Below the pieces are notes generated by a model. It was not told where the DNA came from, did no database searches, and saw only the letters and a program-made list of their open reading frames with translations. A stretch of 64,000 bases of DNA, from positions 1,404,501-1,468,500 of the forward strand of contig JAQPZY010001688.1 in NCBI GenBank assembly GCA_029931535.1, given 5' to 3'. The position numbers and the translations under genes were made by a program. Positions 42,327-51,650 of the stretch are shown in pieces (the stretch's first letter is position 1; each line of letters begins with the position of its first letter). Source of the DNA: Margaritifera margaritifera. Taxonomy: Eukaryota; Mollusca; Bivalvia; Unionida; Margaritiferidae.

Positions 42327-43693
42327 ATGATGCACCGAGATTCTTGCGAATGTACCAAGTCCGAACTAGATCTGTTTTCTATGCCTCCCACCATGATGAC
42401 GATGCAAGAATCCCAATGGGTGGAATTTCATCCTGTATCGTCTTTGATGGAATCAGCTCCTATCGAATTTGAAATCAAAGGACAAACCGAAGATTACATC
42501 GATCTGAATAACAGTTACTTGTACCTGAAACTGGTAGTACAAAAAAGTAACAACAGCCTTCCAGTGGAAAATTCCAGAGTCGCTCCCGTCAATAATTTCT
42601 TTCATTCTTTGTTCAGTGGAGTAGATTTGTACTTGAATAACAAACTGATCAGCAGCAGTTTGGATACTTACCCTTACCGTGCTTATTTGGAAAATCTCTT
42701 GTCGTACGGAAAAGATGCCAAGAACACTCATCTGGATGCTTCTGTGGTCTGGAAACTTGACACTGCTACAAAGTTTGACAATATACAGAATTACCTGTAG
42801 CAGCGGTAGCGCTGATAGGTGTGCAAGGTCAGGCAGGATACGCAGCAGCAGTAGTAGCAGACCTAAAAAATGTCGGATTTAACGAACGTCGAAAGAAAAT
42901 CAGGCAAAGTTTAGAACTGATGGATCGTTTGCATTTGGACATGTGGTTGCAAGACAAGTATTTGTTGAACGGAGTAGATGTACGCCTGAGACTAAATCGT
43001 AGTAGTGGTGCTTTCCATTTGGTAAGTGAAAACAACGAGTGGAAAACCATCATCCAACAAGCCAAACTTTACGTGCGACGTGTAGAAATCTTACCCAAAG
43101 TAGCTAACGACTTCAGTCAATCCTTGAGCAGAACCACTGCTAAGTATTCTCTTAGACGTGTGGAAGTGAAAACCTTTACTGCAGCCGCTGGACTCCGATC
43201 CATAGTCGAAGATCACATCTTCCAAGGACAGCTCCCTAAACGTTTGATCATTGGCATGGTCAAAAATTCAGCCTTCAACGGAGTCAACAATCAGAATCCA
43301 TTCCAGTTTGAACACTTTAACGTCACCAAAATAGATGTCAGTCGAGATGGCAAGACCTTGTGTACCAGACCTTTTGAACCTGACTTTGGTGGCCAGAGAA
43401 ATTACTTACGATCTTACTTGAGCCTGTATGAAGCCACAGGTCAGTTAGGTCGCGACACCAGCCACGGCATTTCGTACGACGATTATGCAGGAGGGTATGC
43501 CTTGTGGGGTTTTGATTTCACTCCGGACCAAGGCAGCGATGAAGGACATTTCCACCCTATAAAATCAGGCCCCCTTCGTGTGGAACTTCACTTTGGTCAA
43601 GCTCTAGCCCAGACAGTGAACGTCGTCTTGTATGCAGAATTTTATAACATTCTAGAGATCAACAGTTTGAGAGAAGTCATTGTAGACTATTAG
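42327..43693 (+). pseudogene. Major capsid protein (double jelly roll), frame-broken
   Basis: The ATG at 42327 opens the frame. SQWVEFHPVSSL and NSYLYLKLVVQKS, then NNFFHSLFSGVDLYLNNKL and LLSYGKDAKNTHL, are hallmarks of the Polinton/adintovirus hexon-like capsid protein. The first frame stops at 42800. The rest is in the -1 frame to 43693: NERRKKIRQSLELMDRLHLD, LLNGVDVRLRLNRS, SLYEATGQLG, and a final VNVVLYAEFYNILEINS. Total about 455 residues, near the usual size. The single break lies in the first jelly roll, between about 42770 and 42800, and leaves no intact product unless frameshifting occurs. Confidence 0.9.
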
Positions 43694-43705
43694 AAGAAAA
43701 AAAAG

Positions 43706-44248
43706 ATGCAGCACGAAGAAGAACCTATGGAGATAGATGAGGGATTCTGTGAAGTGAATCATTCTGAACCTAGAATAGAAGAAGAAAAAGAAGAAGAAGA
43801 AAAAGAAATCCATTCAGTTCCTGTGTTTACTGGATTTATGGCTTGTCGATGGCCAGAACACGAAAAACAGTTAGTGACCTGTTATGCTCAGGAATTGAGT
43901 CCAATCATTAACAGTCTGATTAAAGAACAATGTTATGGATGTCAAAACGATCATCCTAGTCAGATACAACACGACAAATGTATGATGATGACAGGTGAAG
44001 AACAATTGGATGAATATTTGGAAACGGCCTGGTCAAAACTCTCAGATGAACACGTGTTGACACAGTGGTATAAAGTCTTGCAGACTTCTTCTTTTCCTCC
44101 ACTTACTTCTCTGGAGATCAGACGGATCGAAGGACTCATTCATCAGAGTGCAGTACCTATCCGACGTGAATATTCCTGGAATTACAAGACAGAAACATTC
44201 AAGCATAAAGTCAGGTGTGAATTGATAGTGAGTTATTTCCATTGTTGA
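43706..44248 (+). CDS. Conserved CYGC protein of Polintons
   Basis: 180 residues. An acidic N-terminus (EEEKEEEEKEI) precedes a domain with EQCYGCQNDHPSQIQHDKCM, a Cys/His cluster that could bind zinc, and then EYLETAWSKL and TSLEIRRIEGLI. The protein recurs between capsid and protease genes in this element group but has no known function. A TATAAAATC at 43558, inside the capsid gene, could serve it. Confidence 0.7.
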   Translation: MQHEEEPMEIDEGFCEVNHSEPRIEEEKEEEEKEIHSVPVFTGFMACRWPEHEKQLVTCYAQELSPIINSLIKEQCYGCQNDHPSQIQHDKCMMMTGEEQLDEYLETAWSKLSDEHVLTQWYKVLQTSSFPPLTSLEIRRIEGLIHQSAVPIRREYSWNYKTETFKHKVRCELIVSYFHC

Positions 44249-44266
44249 AGACAAAAAAAAAAAAAA

Positions 44267-44845
44267 ATGGATACCAGGGAACTTCATTACTTATTGAATC
44301 GTAGTTCCTATACTTCTTCTTGGAATCCTGTGGTATGTGCTAAAGATGAACTACCTGATCGTAAACCAAAAAACGTTCATGCTTATGTCATCAATACTGA
44401 CGACAGTCATCTACCAGGAACCCATTGGATTGCCGTGTACTTTCCCAACGATCACAATGGTGGTGGTGGTGTGGAATATTTTGATTCTTATGGATTACCT
44501 CCTTTGGAAAAAGACATCATCGAGTTTATGAGAAGAAATGCCATCTCGACTCGATTCAATAATGTGAGACTACAAGGATCAGATTCTATGGTGTGTGGAC
44601 AATATTGTGTTCATTATCTTCATCAACGCAGTCTTGGATATTCCTTAGAACATTTACTGACTTATTTTGATAGTGACTATGTTCGAAACGATGCTAAAGT
44701 ACAACAATGGTTTTGTCAACGTTATGGTTATCTCTTGTCTTTAGCTCACAATCGTAGTGTACATCAAAATGATGTCGATGTAGAAAGATTGACATTTACT
44801 TTACCTTCCCAACGTTGTCAACCTTGTAAATATGTTCCTGTTTGA
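44267..44845 (+). CDS. Adenain-like maturation cysteine protease
   Basis: 192 residues. It has the triad arrangement of the adenovirus protease family: His in GTHWIAVYF, Asp in EYFDSYG, and Cys in SMVCGQYCVHYLHQR, with the Gln of GQYC as oxyanion helper. It would process virion proteins during maturation. It starts after an A14 run. AATAAA follows at about 44901-44906, so this gene ends with an ordinary polyadenylation signal, unlike the accessory genes. Confidence 0.92.
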   Translation: MDTRELHYLLNRSSYTSSWNPVVCAKDELPDRKPKNVHAYVINTDDSHLPGTHWIAVYFPNDHNGGGGVEYFDSYGLPPLEKDIIEFMRRNAISTRFNNVRLQGSDSMVCGQYCVHYLHQRSLGYSLEHLLTYFDSDYVRNDAKVQQWFCQRYGYLLSLAHNRSVHQNDVDVERLTFTLPSQRCQPCKYVPV

Positions 44846-45056
44846 AAAATTTATGGTTGAATGGTTAGTTTTTTTAAAATTGTTAGAATAGTTCTTGTTT
44901 GAATAAACAAATTTTGTGGATTGTTGAAAAAAGAATGGTGTTGTGTGGTTTTTTATTGAATTTGAAAAAAATAATGAATATGTTCTTTCTCTCTCTTTCT
45001 ATCGATCTAAAACCTCTATCTATGATCTCCCTGTCGATCTGAAAAAAAACCTTACC

Positions 45057-45096
45057 ATGTTTTCCATCGCGTCCGCGCGTTAAGCATATAAGGCGG
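45057..45096 (+). promoter_or_regulatory. Accessory promoter, copy 2
   Basis: ATGTTTTCCATCGCGTCCGC then GCGTTAAGCATATAAGGC. Same core as at 31581 and 46098. CATATAA is 77 bp before the ATG at 45162. Confidence 0.68.
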
Positions 45097-45161
45097 TTCA
45101 CTGGCCAGTGTAGTCATTCTCGTTGACTCGTCAAGATCTCAACAGTTCCAAGAAGAAAAAG

Positions 45162-45590
45162 ATGGCTGCCACCAAGATTACAAAGCTGAATGAAGCTATG
45201 GTGAACATAATGAGGGTGAAGAATCATTTGATGGAGACCAACCCAGAGAGAAAGACGATGACGTTCATTCAAATGGCTCATGATCTAGTAGAGGAGGTCC
45301 TGAGAGAAGAAATACTTAGAGAAAGAACAGAATGGGAAGCAGCACAACGCCTACAGCAGCAGCAGCAGCAACAAAGACAACAGCAGCAACAGCAACAACT
45401 TATGCAGCCGCAGCAGTCCAGCAAACTATTTGACGGTGAAGTCCAATGCAAGATTGACTGCGAGGAATTTGCTTTCTCTTTCACCCGAAAGAGACCTGCC
45501 TGTCTGAAAGCGGTAAGACCTACTATCGCTAAACGTGGCCGACCTACTGGAGCTGCTACTGCCACGGCTACATCCACCTTAAGAAGTTAA
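45162..45590 (+). CDS. Accessory protein, single helical module plus Gln-rich part
   Basis: 142 residues from ATG 45162. Residues 1-60 are one copy of the module of the leftmost gene (KLNEAMVNIMRVKNHLM, then HDLVEEVLREEI). A Gln-rich run follows (LQQQQQQQRQQQQQQQ), then a C-terminal part with FAFSFTRKRPACLKA and a basic KRGRPTGA motif that looks like an AT-hook (Arg-Gly-Arg-Pro). DNA binding is therefore possible. It has its own promoter and a histone-type 3' end. Confidence 0.75.
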   Translation: MAATKITKLNEAMVNIMRVKNHLMETNPERKTMTFIQMAHDLVEEVLREEILRERTEWEAAQRLQQQQQQQRQQQQQQQLMQPQQSSKLFDGEVQCKIDCEEFAFSFTRKRPACLKAVRPTIAKRGRPTGAATATATSTLRS

Positions 45591-45611
45591 AAAAAAACAT
45601 AACTTCTTAAA

Positions 45612-45655
45612 CCCAACGGCCCTTCTTAGGGCCACCCAATCTCTAGAAAAAGATT
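45612..45655 (+). terminator. Histone-type 3' stem-loop
   Basis: CCCAACGGCCCT-TCTT-AGGGCC-ACCCA, then CTAGAAAAAGATT. Perfect 6-bp stem, 27 nt after the stop. The stem bases differ from the neighbouring copies (GGCCCT instead of GGTCCT) on both sides, so pairing is kept. Confidence 0.87.
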
Positions 45656-45659
45656 ACTA

Positions 45660-46097
45660 CTCTCTAATATTGCCAAAATATCTATAAGTGTGTGTTTTTA
45701 TATATGTTTGTATATTTTTTTTCTCATAGTCTACCCCTCAAACCAAAAAAACCCTTCGCCCCTTATATGATTTGTGTGGAGTGTGATTGATATAAAAAAA
45801 AAAATCCCTTCCCCCAAAAAATGTAGATAGTGTGTTTGTGTGTTTGATTTGTTTTTAAAACAATTTCCCTTCCATAAAAAATGTAGATAGTGTGTGAGTT
45901 TTTTAAAAAAAAAATTTAAGGAGAGTATGGTGTATAGGTTTTTTGAGTTTTTTATCAAAAGTAGTTTCTTTTAGGTCCGCGCTTTTTAGACTCAGGGCTC
46001 ATGGAGTGTAAACTCCGCGAAGCCAAGAATGACGTAGAATGAATGACGTCAGACGCGGGGTAGTGGGGTGATGTTTTTTTGTTTTTTTAGGTGAAAG
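45660..46097. other. Spacer with repeats, no gene
   Basis: Two near-copies of AAAAAATGTAGATAGTGTGT (45815-45840 and 45875-45895), many A/T runs, a decayed promoter-like GGTCCGCGCTTTTT at 45974 and TGACGTCA at about 46043. No coding sequence supported. Confidence 0.5.
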
Positions 46098-46137
46098 GGA
46101 TGTTTTCCTTCACGTCCGCGCTTCTAGTATATTAAAA
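46098..46137 (+). promoter_or_regulatory. Accessory promoter, copy 3
   Basis: GGATGTTTTCCTTCACGTCC then GCGCTTCTAGTATATTAAAA. Nearly identical to the copy at 31581 on the other arm. The TATA-like TATATTAAAA is about 50 bp before the ATG at 46181. Confidence 0.68.
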
Positions 46138-46180
46138 CCACGTCTTCACCGGTTAAGCTATCTAGTTTTATTCAACAAAG

Positions 46181-46498
46181 ATGAACAAAGTTGAAATAAT
46201 AAGACAAGTTAGAGTTCATTTAGAGGTGGCGTGGCACCTCCTCCAAGGTCTAGAAAAGAAAGAGAAGGAGGAGAGGGAAAGGAAAATTCCCATCAGAGCC
46301 CACCCCATGATGGAAGAGGAGTGGGAGAAAATTCCCATCAGACCCCACCCCATGATGGAAGAGGAGTGGGAGTCTGAAGCAGACCATCCTCCCTTTGTTT
46401 TAAAAGAGGGAAACAAAAGAGGTATGAGTGCAGCTACATGGAGGGGGAGCTGCCCTGCATGTAGGGCAAAGCCAGGGAGGTGCCCACACCTCCTCTAA
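46181..46498 (+). CDS. Rightmost accessory protein with short repeats
   Basis: 105 residues. The N-terminus VEIIRQVRVHLEVAWHLLQG looks like the first half of the accessory helical module. It then has a charged run and two copies of KIPIR(A/P)HPMMEEEWE. The C-terminus has five cysteines and a histidine (SCPACRAKPGRCPHLL), possibly a small metal site. Function unknown. A histone-type 3' end, inside the terminal repeat, follows. Confidence 0.7.
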   Translation: MNKVEIIRQVRVHLEVAWHLLQGLEKKEKEERERKIPIRAHPMMEEEWEKIPIRPHPMMEEEWESEADHPPFVLKEGNKRGMSAATWRGSCPACRAKPGRCPHLL

Positions 46499-46520
46499 AT
46501 AAACTCTAACAAAAAAGAAT

Positions 46521-46561
46521 CCAACGGTCCTTACCAGGACCACCCTTTATCAAGAAAGATT
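46521..46561 (+). terminator. Histone-type 3' stem-loop in right terminal repeat
   Basis: CCAACGGTCCT-TACC-AGGACC-ACCC, then TTTATCAAGAAAGATT. It mirrors the copy at 30901-30941 because it is part of the inverted repeat. The stem pairs perfectly; the stop codon is 23 nt upstream. Confidence 0.88.
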
Positions 46562-46739
46562 AATTCTATTCCCTCCCTCCCTCCCGTTGTCCCTATAGAG
46601 ACCCGCGCCATGTTAAACTCCCGTATTGGTCTATAGTGCCCCCCGCCATGTTAAAACTCCGTTTGGGGCCTCTACAGACCAAATTGGTCTATAGTGCCAC
46701 CCCCTAAATTTTTGGTCTCAGTCCCCCCCCCCTACTACT
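46521..46739. repeat. Right terminal inverted repeat of the Polinton
   Basis: Inverted copy of 30702-30941, ending ACTACT at 46739 and followed by the duplicated CTTGTG. Outside the G/C tracts about five differences are seen, two of them in the stem-loop region (loop and the base before the stem). Confidence 0.93.
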
Positions 46740-46745
46740 CTTGTG

Positions 46746-47640
46746 TAGGGTTTTTATGAAAGCTCACTGGAGTGGTCAGACAAAGACACAATATGCCTAG
46801 CAGGAAGGTTGGCATCCATCATTGCATTATGAGCTATGGCACGAAGAGAGTGGGCAGTATATCTTGCAGAAATGTTGGCATTCCTGCATATGTCGGGCAT
46901 AAAATGGCTAAATTGCCTCTTCCCAACACTTCTAGGGGTGTACCATGTTTGACACAATTAGGGATCTTCCAGAGCATTTTTATCAATGTGAAAAAGAGCG
47001 ATTCAGCTTTTGGATTAATGCGTGTGAGATAGTATTTTACTGAATTGACTGGGCAGCTTTGACCACCAGTATCTTGTCAGGGTTTTCCCTCCTTATCATT
47101 CAAGTCTCCCTGCTGATTTTTCTGCATAGTTTGATGGTTCAAAATGACATTCAGCCCCCGTTTCATCAAACTTGAATTCAAAACTGGTAGGTGTTAACTG
47201 GCTTTGAAATTCTAATCCACGGGTAACAGTGAATAGAGAGATATAGCCAAACCCTGTATACGAGTGTGATAGGATGATCTTTCAACTGATTGAGGAATAC
47301 TATGTTTTTGTTCAGTTGATCTTGATAAGGCAATCTTGGTGTTAAACTGTAATTCCCATTGAACATGTCGTTTGATTTTTTAAACAAAGTCTGTAACAAT
47401 ATTGATTAAACGACTACATTCAACTTAAAATATGACGATTAACAGCAGCTGACATTTTTAAAAGGGTTTTTGTGGTACTCTTCAGCTCGGGCTTCAGAAA
47501 CTTCCTTAGACGTGCTGTGGTGACCTCGAGGGATGCTTCAGCATAAAATATGGCCAGCTTCTGGGCCAAATCTACAGGTTCGATGGTCTTCAGATCTACT
47601 TCAAGGTTTTTCTCTTTGCACCATGTTGAAATTCATATGG
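46746..47640 (-). pseudogene. Crypton-like tyrosine recombinase pseudogene, N-terminal half
   Basis: Minus strand, right to left: 47600-47440 gives DLAQKLAIFYAEAS and MSAAVNRHILS (core-binding region), 47200-47110 gives FEFKFDETGAE and EKSAGRLE, 47030-46960 gives LIKMLWKIPN, and 46957-46754 gives SARYTAHSLRAIAHNAMMDA with HIVSLSDHSSELS, the His/Arg region of the catalytic domain. This is the recombinase type found in Cryptons and in domesticated KCTD1/ZMYM/QRICH1-like vertebrate proteins. Several frame changes and stops are present. The gene continues at 30695 beyond the Polinton. Confidence 0.7.
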
Positions 47641-48216
47641 TTTTGAGTTCGAGAGTAACTATTTTTTTATTTTTCGAGTTAAATATTTATTCATGCATGT
47701 TTCCTTTCTCTACAATTTCTTTTTAATAAATAAACATTTGTTCCATTATTTAAATATTGTGCAAAATATATCCATTGACGGAATGCACATTTTTCAGAAC
47801 TTTTTAAGCATTGCTTATAAAGCAGTTTTTGTAGAGAAAGAGTGCATTTTTAACATTCATCGTAATTTTTGTATGCATTCATTTTAAGATAAACTACACT
47901 TTATTCATTGCAAACGGAGTCTCATATTTATATGAAATTGTGTTAAAGAGTTGGAATGCAATTTTTTTCTTGCTTTTATATCTATACATAAACAGCACAT
48001 TGCCTTTCTTCATTATACACCGTCATACTTTATGAAAATGACAGTTATGAGCCAATTAAGTATCAAACAATATTATATGAACAACCATGTTTTTTTTAAT
48101 TAATTTTTTATGCGGATATAAAGAATGAACGAATGAATCTACATGTGAAAGTGCTGTAACCAACACCGAGTGTTTTTCTTGGTACATTTTACAGATATAT
48201 TTAAGAGATCTTCCGC
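47641..48216. other. No gene seen
   Basis: AT-rich sequence with no supported feature. Confidence 0.5.
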
Positions 48217-48435
48217 TTAAATACCTTTAAACAGTTTTAGTCTGTGGTCATCCTGCAGTTCATCTGGCAACCGAACTGGTGTTGGTTCATTTAAAATGAT
48301 TGAAAACTCGACTTCCGATATTTCTTCCACTTCAAAAGGCTCGTCAAATATTGATGGGTCAATGTTTTTAGTGGCATCATGCAGGAAATTTATCTGATGT
48401 GGCAAACTCAACGAAAATTCTCCATAGTCTGCCAT
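48217..48435 (-). CDS. Possible first exon of a host gene
   Basis: From ATG 48435 the minus strand encodes MADYGEFSLSLPHQINFL and an acidic stretch (DEPFEVEEISEVEF), ending in a stop at 48217. Just before it AAAG|GTATTTAA (exon end 48225) fits a splice donor, so this could be an exon rather than a whole gene. No family recognised. Confidence 0.35.
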   Translation of the reverse strand: MADYGEFSLSLPHQINFLHDATKNIDPSIFDEPFEVEEISEVEFSIILNEPTPVRLPDELQDDHRLKLFKGI

Positions 48436-48447
48436 TTCGGACACCAC

Positions 48448-49659
48448 AGTTCGATGGCGAATACCGGCGACTATTGACCTAGCGTGCCTGCAACGTTTTT
48501 ATCCTGTTTTTCACAAATTTAGTGTAACAAATAATTATTTTTTTCATAAAAAGTTACAAATATGTGTTGTTTTCGTCTTACAAATTCAGTTCAGTCAAAT
48601 TTTGTTTAACAAATTGTAACATTTCTTTTGTTTTGAAGGCATACGTTATTTTTGCCTTCACTTGCAGTGTTTACCTTTGCTTTGCACGTGACTTTATTTA
48701 TAGAAGTAGGTATTTTTAGAAAAGTACTTCTCACAGTTTATACAGAAATAAACGCAGCTCAAACTGATCACGTGGTAACATTCTGACCAATGGAAATCCA
48801 AGTTACTTTCACCAGCTAATACTATTGCAGTTATATAGAGATTAATGTGCTTGAGGTGGCGTTAAATGCTAATACATGTATACCTCCATTCTTCTTTTTA
48901 AATATGCTTGACTTTTAATCATTAAAGCATAAGCTTCACAGATGAAGGTTTTTTGCAGTAAACCTCAATTTCAAGTCATCTTATAAAATTATTTCATTAC
49001 TACAAATATTATCGGGAATTAAACATAGGTTTTTAAAAAAAATGCAACAAAATTATATTCATTCAATGAAGAATTGATACAGAAATATTTACATTAAGAA
49101 ATCCCCTCAACCGACCTTATTCAGAATGATTTTCTTAAATACGAGAACAACACTTAAATTTGATTATATGGTGTAAATTTCAAAATTTAATCAAATATAC
49201 CATTTATGTACTCTAGTGTAAATTTACTCTGCATTTACTTTCAATATGGATGTGTCTGGTTTAACAAAACCATGTTGTTGTAAACCCAAATTAATTGCAA
49301 ATAAACCTAAATTATTTCTGATCTTAAATTTCCAGATTTAAGGTAGTATACTGATGTTTACTAGTACTTATGTAAATTCTGATTTAATAAATTCTTTCTT
49401 TGGTACCCCCACCCCAAGTAAGCTGTACAATGAATTTTAAGTTTAGTGAACAGCAACATCAGTTTTTACTAAATACTTACACTAAAATTTCCGATCTTCT
49501 TGCTTTGAATTTTGTTTCAAAGATATTGAGTTTAAGTATATGTTCTGTGTGGACTTGAGCTATGATACCTGTATACAAAGGGAGAAGATTTAGAGAAAGG
49601 TTATTACAGACACAAGAAATAGTTAGTGTGAAGGGTTTGTATATATAGGTGGAAATTAA
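48448..49659. other. No gene seen
   Basis: AT-rich, no supported coding sequence or terminal repeats. Confidence 0.5.
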
Positions 49660-49679
49660 AAACACAGTTCAATTCAACA

Positions 49680-50095
49680 ATGATTTATTTTTGGCAGCAG
49701 TGCATGTATATAGAAATATATTTTACAACTATAAAGATAAACCTTATAAACTGACAAAAAAAACTCCACAAACAAACAGCTTAGCCTTTAGAAAAATGCC
49801 CATGAATCCCCTTCATCTATGGTGACCGGCTTGCCCCTTGTACACGGAGAAGATCCTCTCACTCTCTTTATCTCCTGCCTTTTTGATTGACTGGATTTCA
49901 TTGTTTTGGCTTTTGTATCCAAATCATTTATAATGCCAGAAAACTCGTCAGAATGCCATGCAAGTGGCCTAACAATAGTTTCATTCCCACTTTGCCTATC
50001 CTCTGAACTCGTGTTGTCAATCACTAAAACCTTATTATTTTTTTCTTTTTCTTCGGCATTACAAGAGTTTTTAGATTTCAATGCCACTGCAGCTT
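49680..50095 (-). CDS. Possible 3'-terminal exon of a host or transposon gene
   Basis: On the minus strand a good acceptor (pyrimidine-rich, then TTGCAG at 50100-50096) opens a frame running to the stop at 49788. It is Ser/Lys/Glu-rich (NAEEKEKNNKVLVIDN; SSQSKRQEIKRVRGSSP) and ends DSWAFF. AATAAA follows at 49689-49684. The splice site, frame and polyadenylation signal agree in strand and order, which is the argument for a real exon. Product unknown. Confidence 0.45.
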
Positions 50096-50889
50096 CTGCA
50101 ATACAAAGAAAGAAGAGTGTAGAATCAATACAATTACTGTTAATCAACTTTTATAATTGCATGGTATTCATTTTTGCACAAAATGAAATAGTCATTACAC
50201 TATATGTTTTGGGAGACCAGTTTTTTTTCTTCACAAGAACCTATGCACAAAATTAGATAGCAGCATTATTGTTGGTCATCAGAAAACATAAATTTTGTAT
50301 CTGCAAATTAAAAAAATGTAGTCTTGCCTATCTTATGTTCCTGAAAATGTGTCGGTTGTTAGTACAAAAATTATCACAAGTGCAGTTAGGGGCCGTCCAT
50401 AAATGACGTCACGCACCTGGGGGGGGGGGGGTCACACATTTGTGACGATGTGTGACGAGGGGGAGGGGGTGTTTAAGAAATGTGACGTCACATCAAAATG
50501 CGCAACTTTAAATAAAAGTTCCACTTAATTTTTTGATTGCTTACAATTTATTTAATGACGTTTTAAGTAGCTTCACGCGTGTCGTGCATGAGCTCAAATT
50601 AAGATGGACTCGTCTTCGAACTACCAACACCCCTACTAGCCCCAATAGTGGCTTTTTCCAAATAGCATTCTTCCGTTTCCAGTCCGCTGGTGTCGACAAA
50701 GCGAGGTTGAAATGATCTTTTTCTCGCCAAACTTACTTGGTGATAAGCGAACTTTCTGCGATATTTCGTCCAGCGAACATTTTGAGTTTTGAAAGTGATT
50801 TTAATTGACTCAACGTCCTTTTGTGAGTACATCCGATTAACTTCATATTGATTCTTAATTTAAACTATGAATTACTCAACGGCATGTTC

Positions 50890-51300
50890 CGGCAGACACG
50901 TGTGTCAAGCTAGCAGCAAAAATAAAAATCCACAAAAATAAAACTCCAACTGTTAACGCGGTTGGTGAAAATAGGTTTGTTTTTTAGGGGAGTAAATGAC
51001 GTTTGTAGTAATGTATAATACAAATTTTTTCGACATGCATACTTTACAGATTTCTTGGAGATAACTTCAGAGTTTGCTGGTTCTTGGTGCACCCTGATAT
51101 AAGTGAGAGTGTATCACACCTCCAAGTGTTAAGATGGGTTGTGAAAATGGATGTGTTGTTTAGGGGAGTTCATGAAGTTTTGATATCAGTTGATTTTATT
51201 TATGTAGCTGTCTGTTTCTGGTGGAAGATTTATATTTAGGTTTTTATTTTTGTGGATTTATATTTCTGCTGCTAGCTTGACACACGTCAGGCAGACAGCC
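50890..51300. mobile_element. Nested MITE-like inverted repeat
   Basis: About 55 bp at 50892-50945 (GTGTGTCAAGCTAGCAGCA, then AAATCCACAAAAATAAAA) recurs inverted at 51240-51297. The 300-bp interior is non-coding, with two related GTTAA.A.GGTTGTGAAAAT.G segments near the ends. It lies in the 5' region of the DDE transposon. Confidence 0.65.
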
Positions 51301-51650
51301 AGATTCTCCGGTATTTAATGAGAAAATAATAACACTCTTGTTTGATATTTTTATATATAGTTTTAAAATATAAATAAAAAAAAAACATTGCTAATTTTGT
51401 AAAGAAGTTTTAATTTTTCTGCTACTTTTTTAATTTTGAACTTTTTTGTGCTATAAAATTAAATTTAAAAAGTTTGATAGAAAAATAAATAATTTATAAA
51501 GGTTGATATTTTTCAGGTTTCTGTTATAAAAGATCCTACATTTAAGAAATAGAATAATTAAAGTTTATATATATAAAGTTTATATTACAAACAGAATAAA
51601 TTAAAGTTTATATTACACCAATAATAATCTCAAATTTTTTTTTTGAAGAA

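Larger units (their letters stand above)
30702..46739. mobile_element. Polinton/Maverick (adintovirus-like) element without PolB
   Basis: 16,038 bp bounded by long inverted repeats beginning AGTAGT and a perfect 6-bp duplication CTTGTG (30696-30701, 46740-46745). A 6-bp duplication and an AG terminus are the rule for Polintons. It encodes the full morphogenesis set of this group (packaging ATPase, PX-type proteins, integrase with chromodomain, penton-like, major capsid, adenain-like protease) plus at least ten small accessory genes. No protein-primed DNA polymerase B is present in any frame. The two terminal repeats differ at about 5 positions outside G runs, so the insertion is fairly recent. 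Five genes carry frame changes and one an in-frame stop, which may be decay or homopolymer sequencing error. Confidence 0.93.

Noticed and set aside
39846..43000. Programmed ribosomal frameshifting as the explanation for the broken capsid and integrase genes
   Set aside because: The shifts go in different directions and lack a common slippery heptamer at the handover points.
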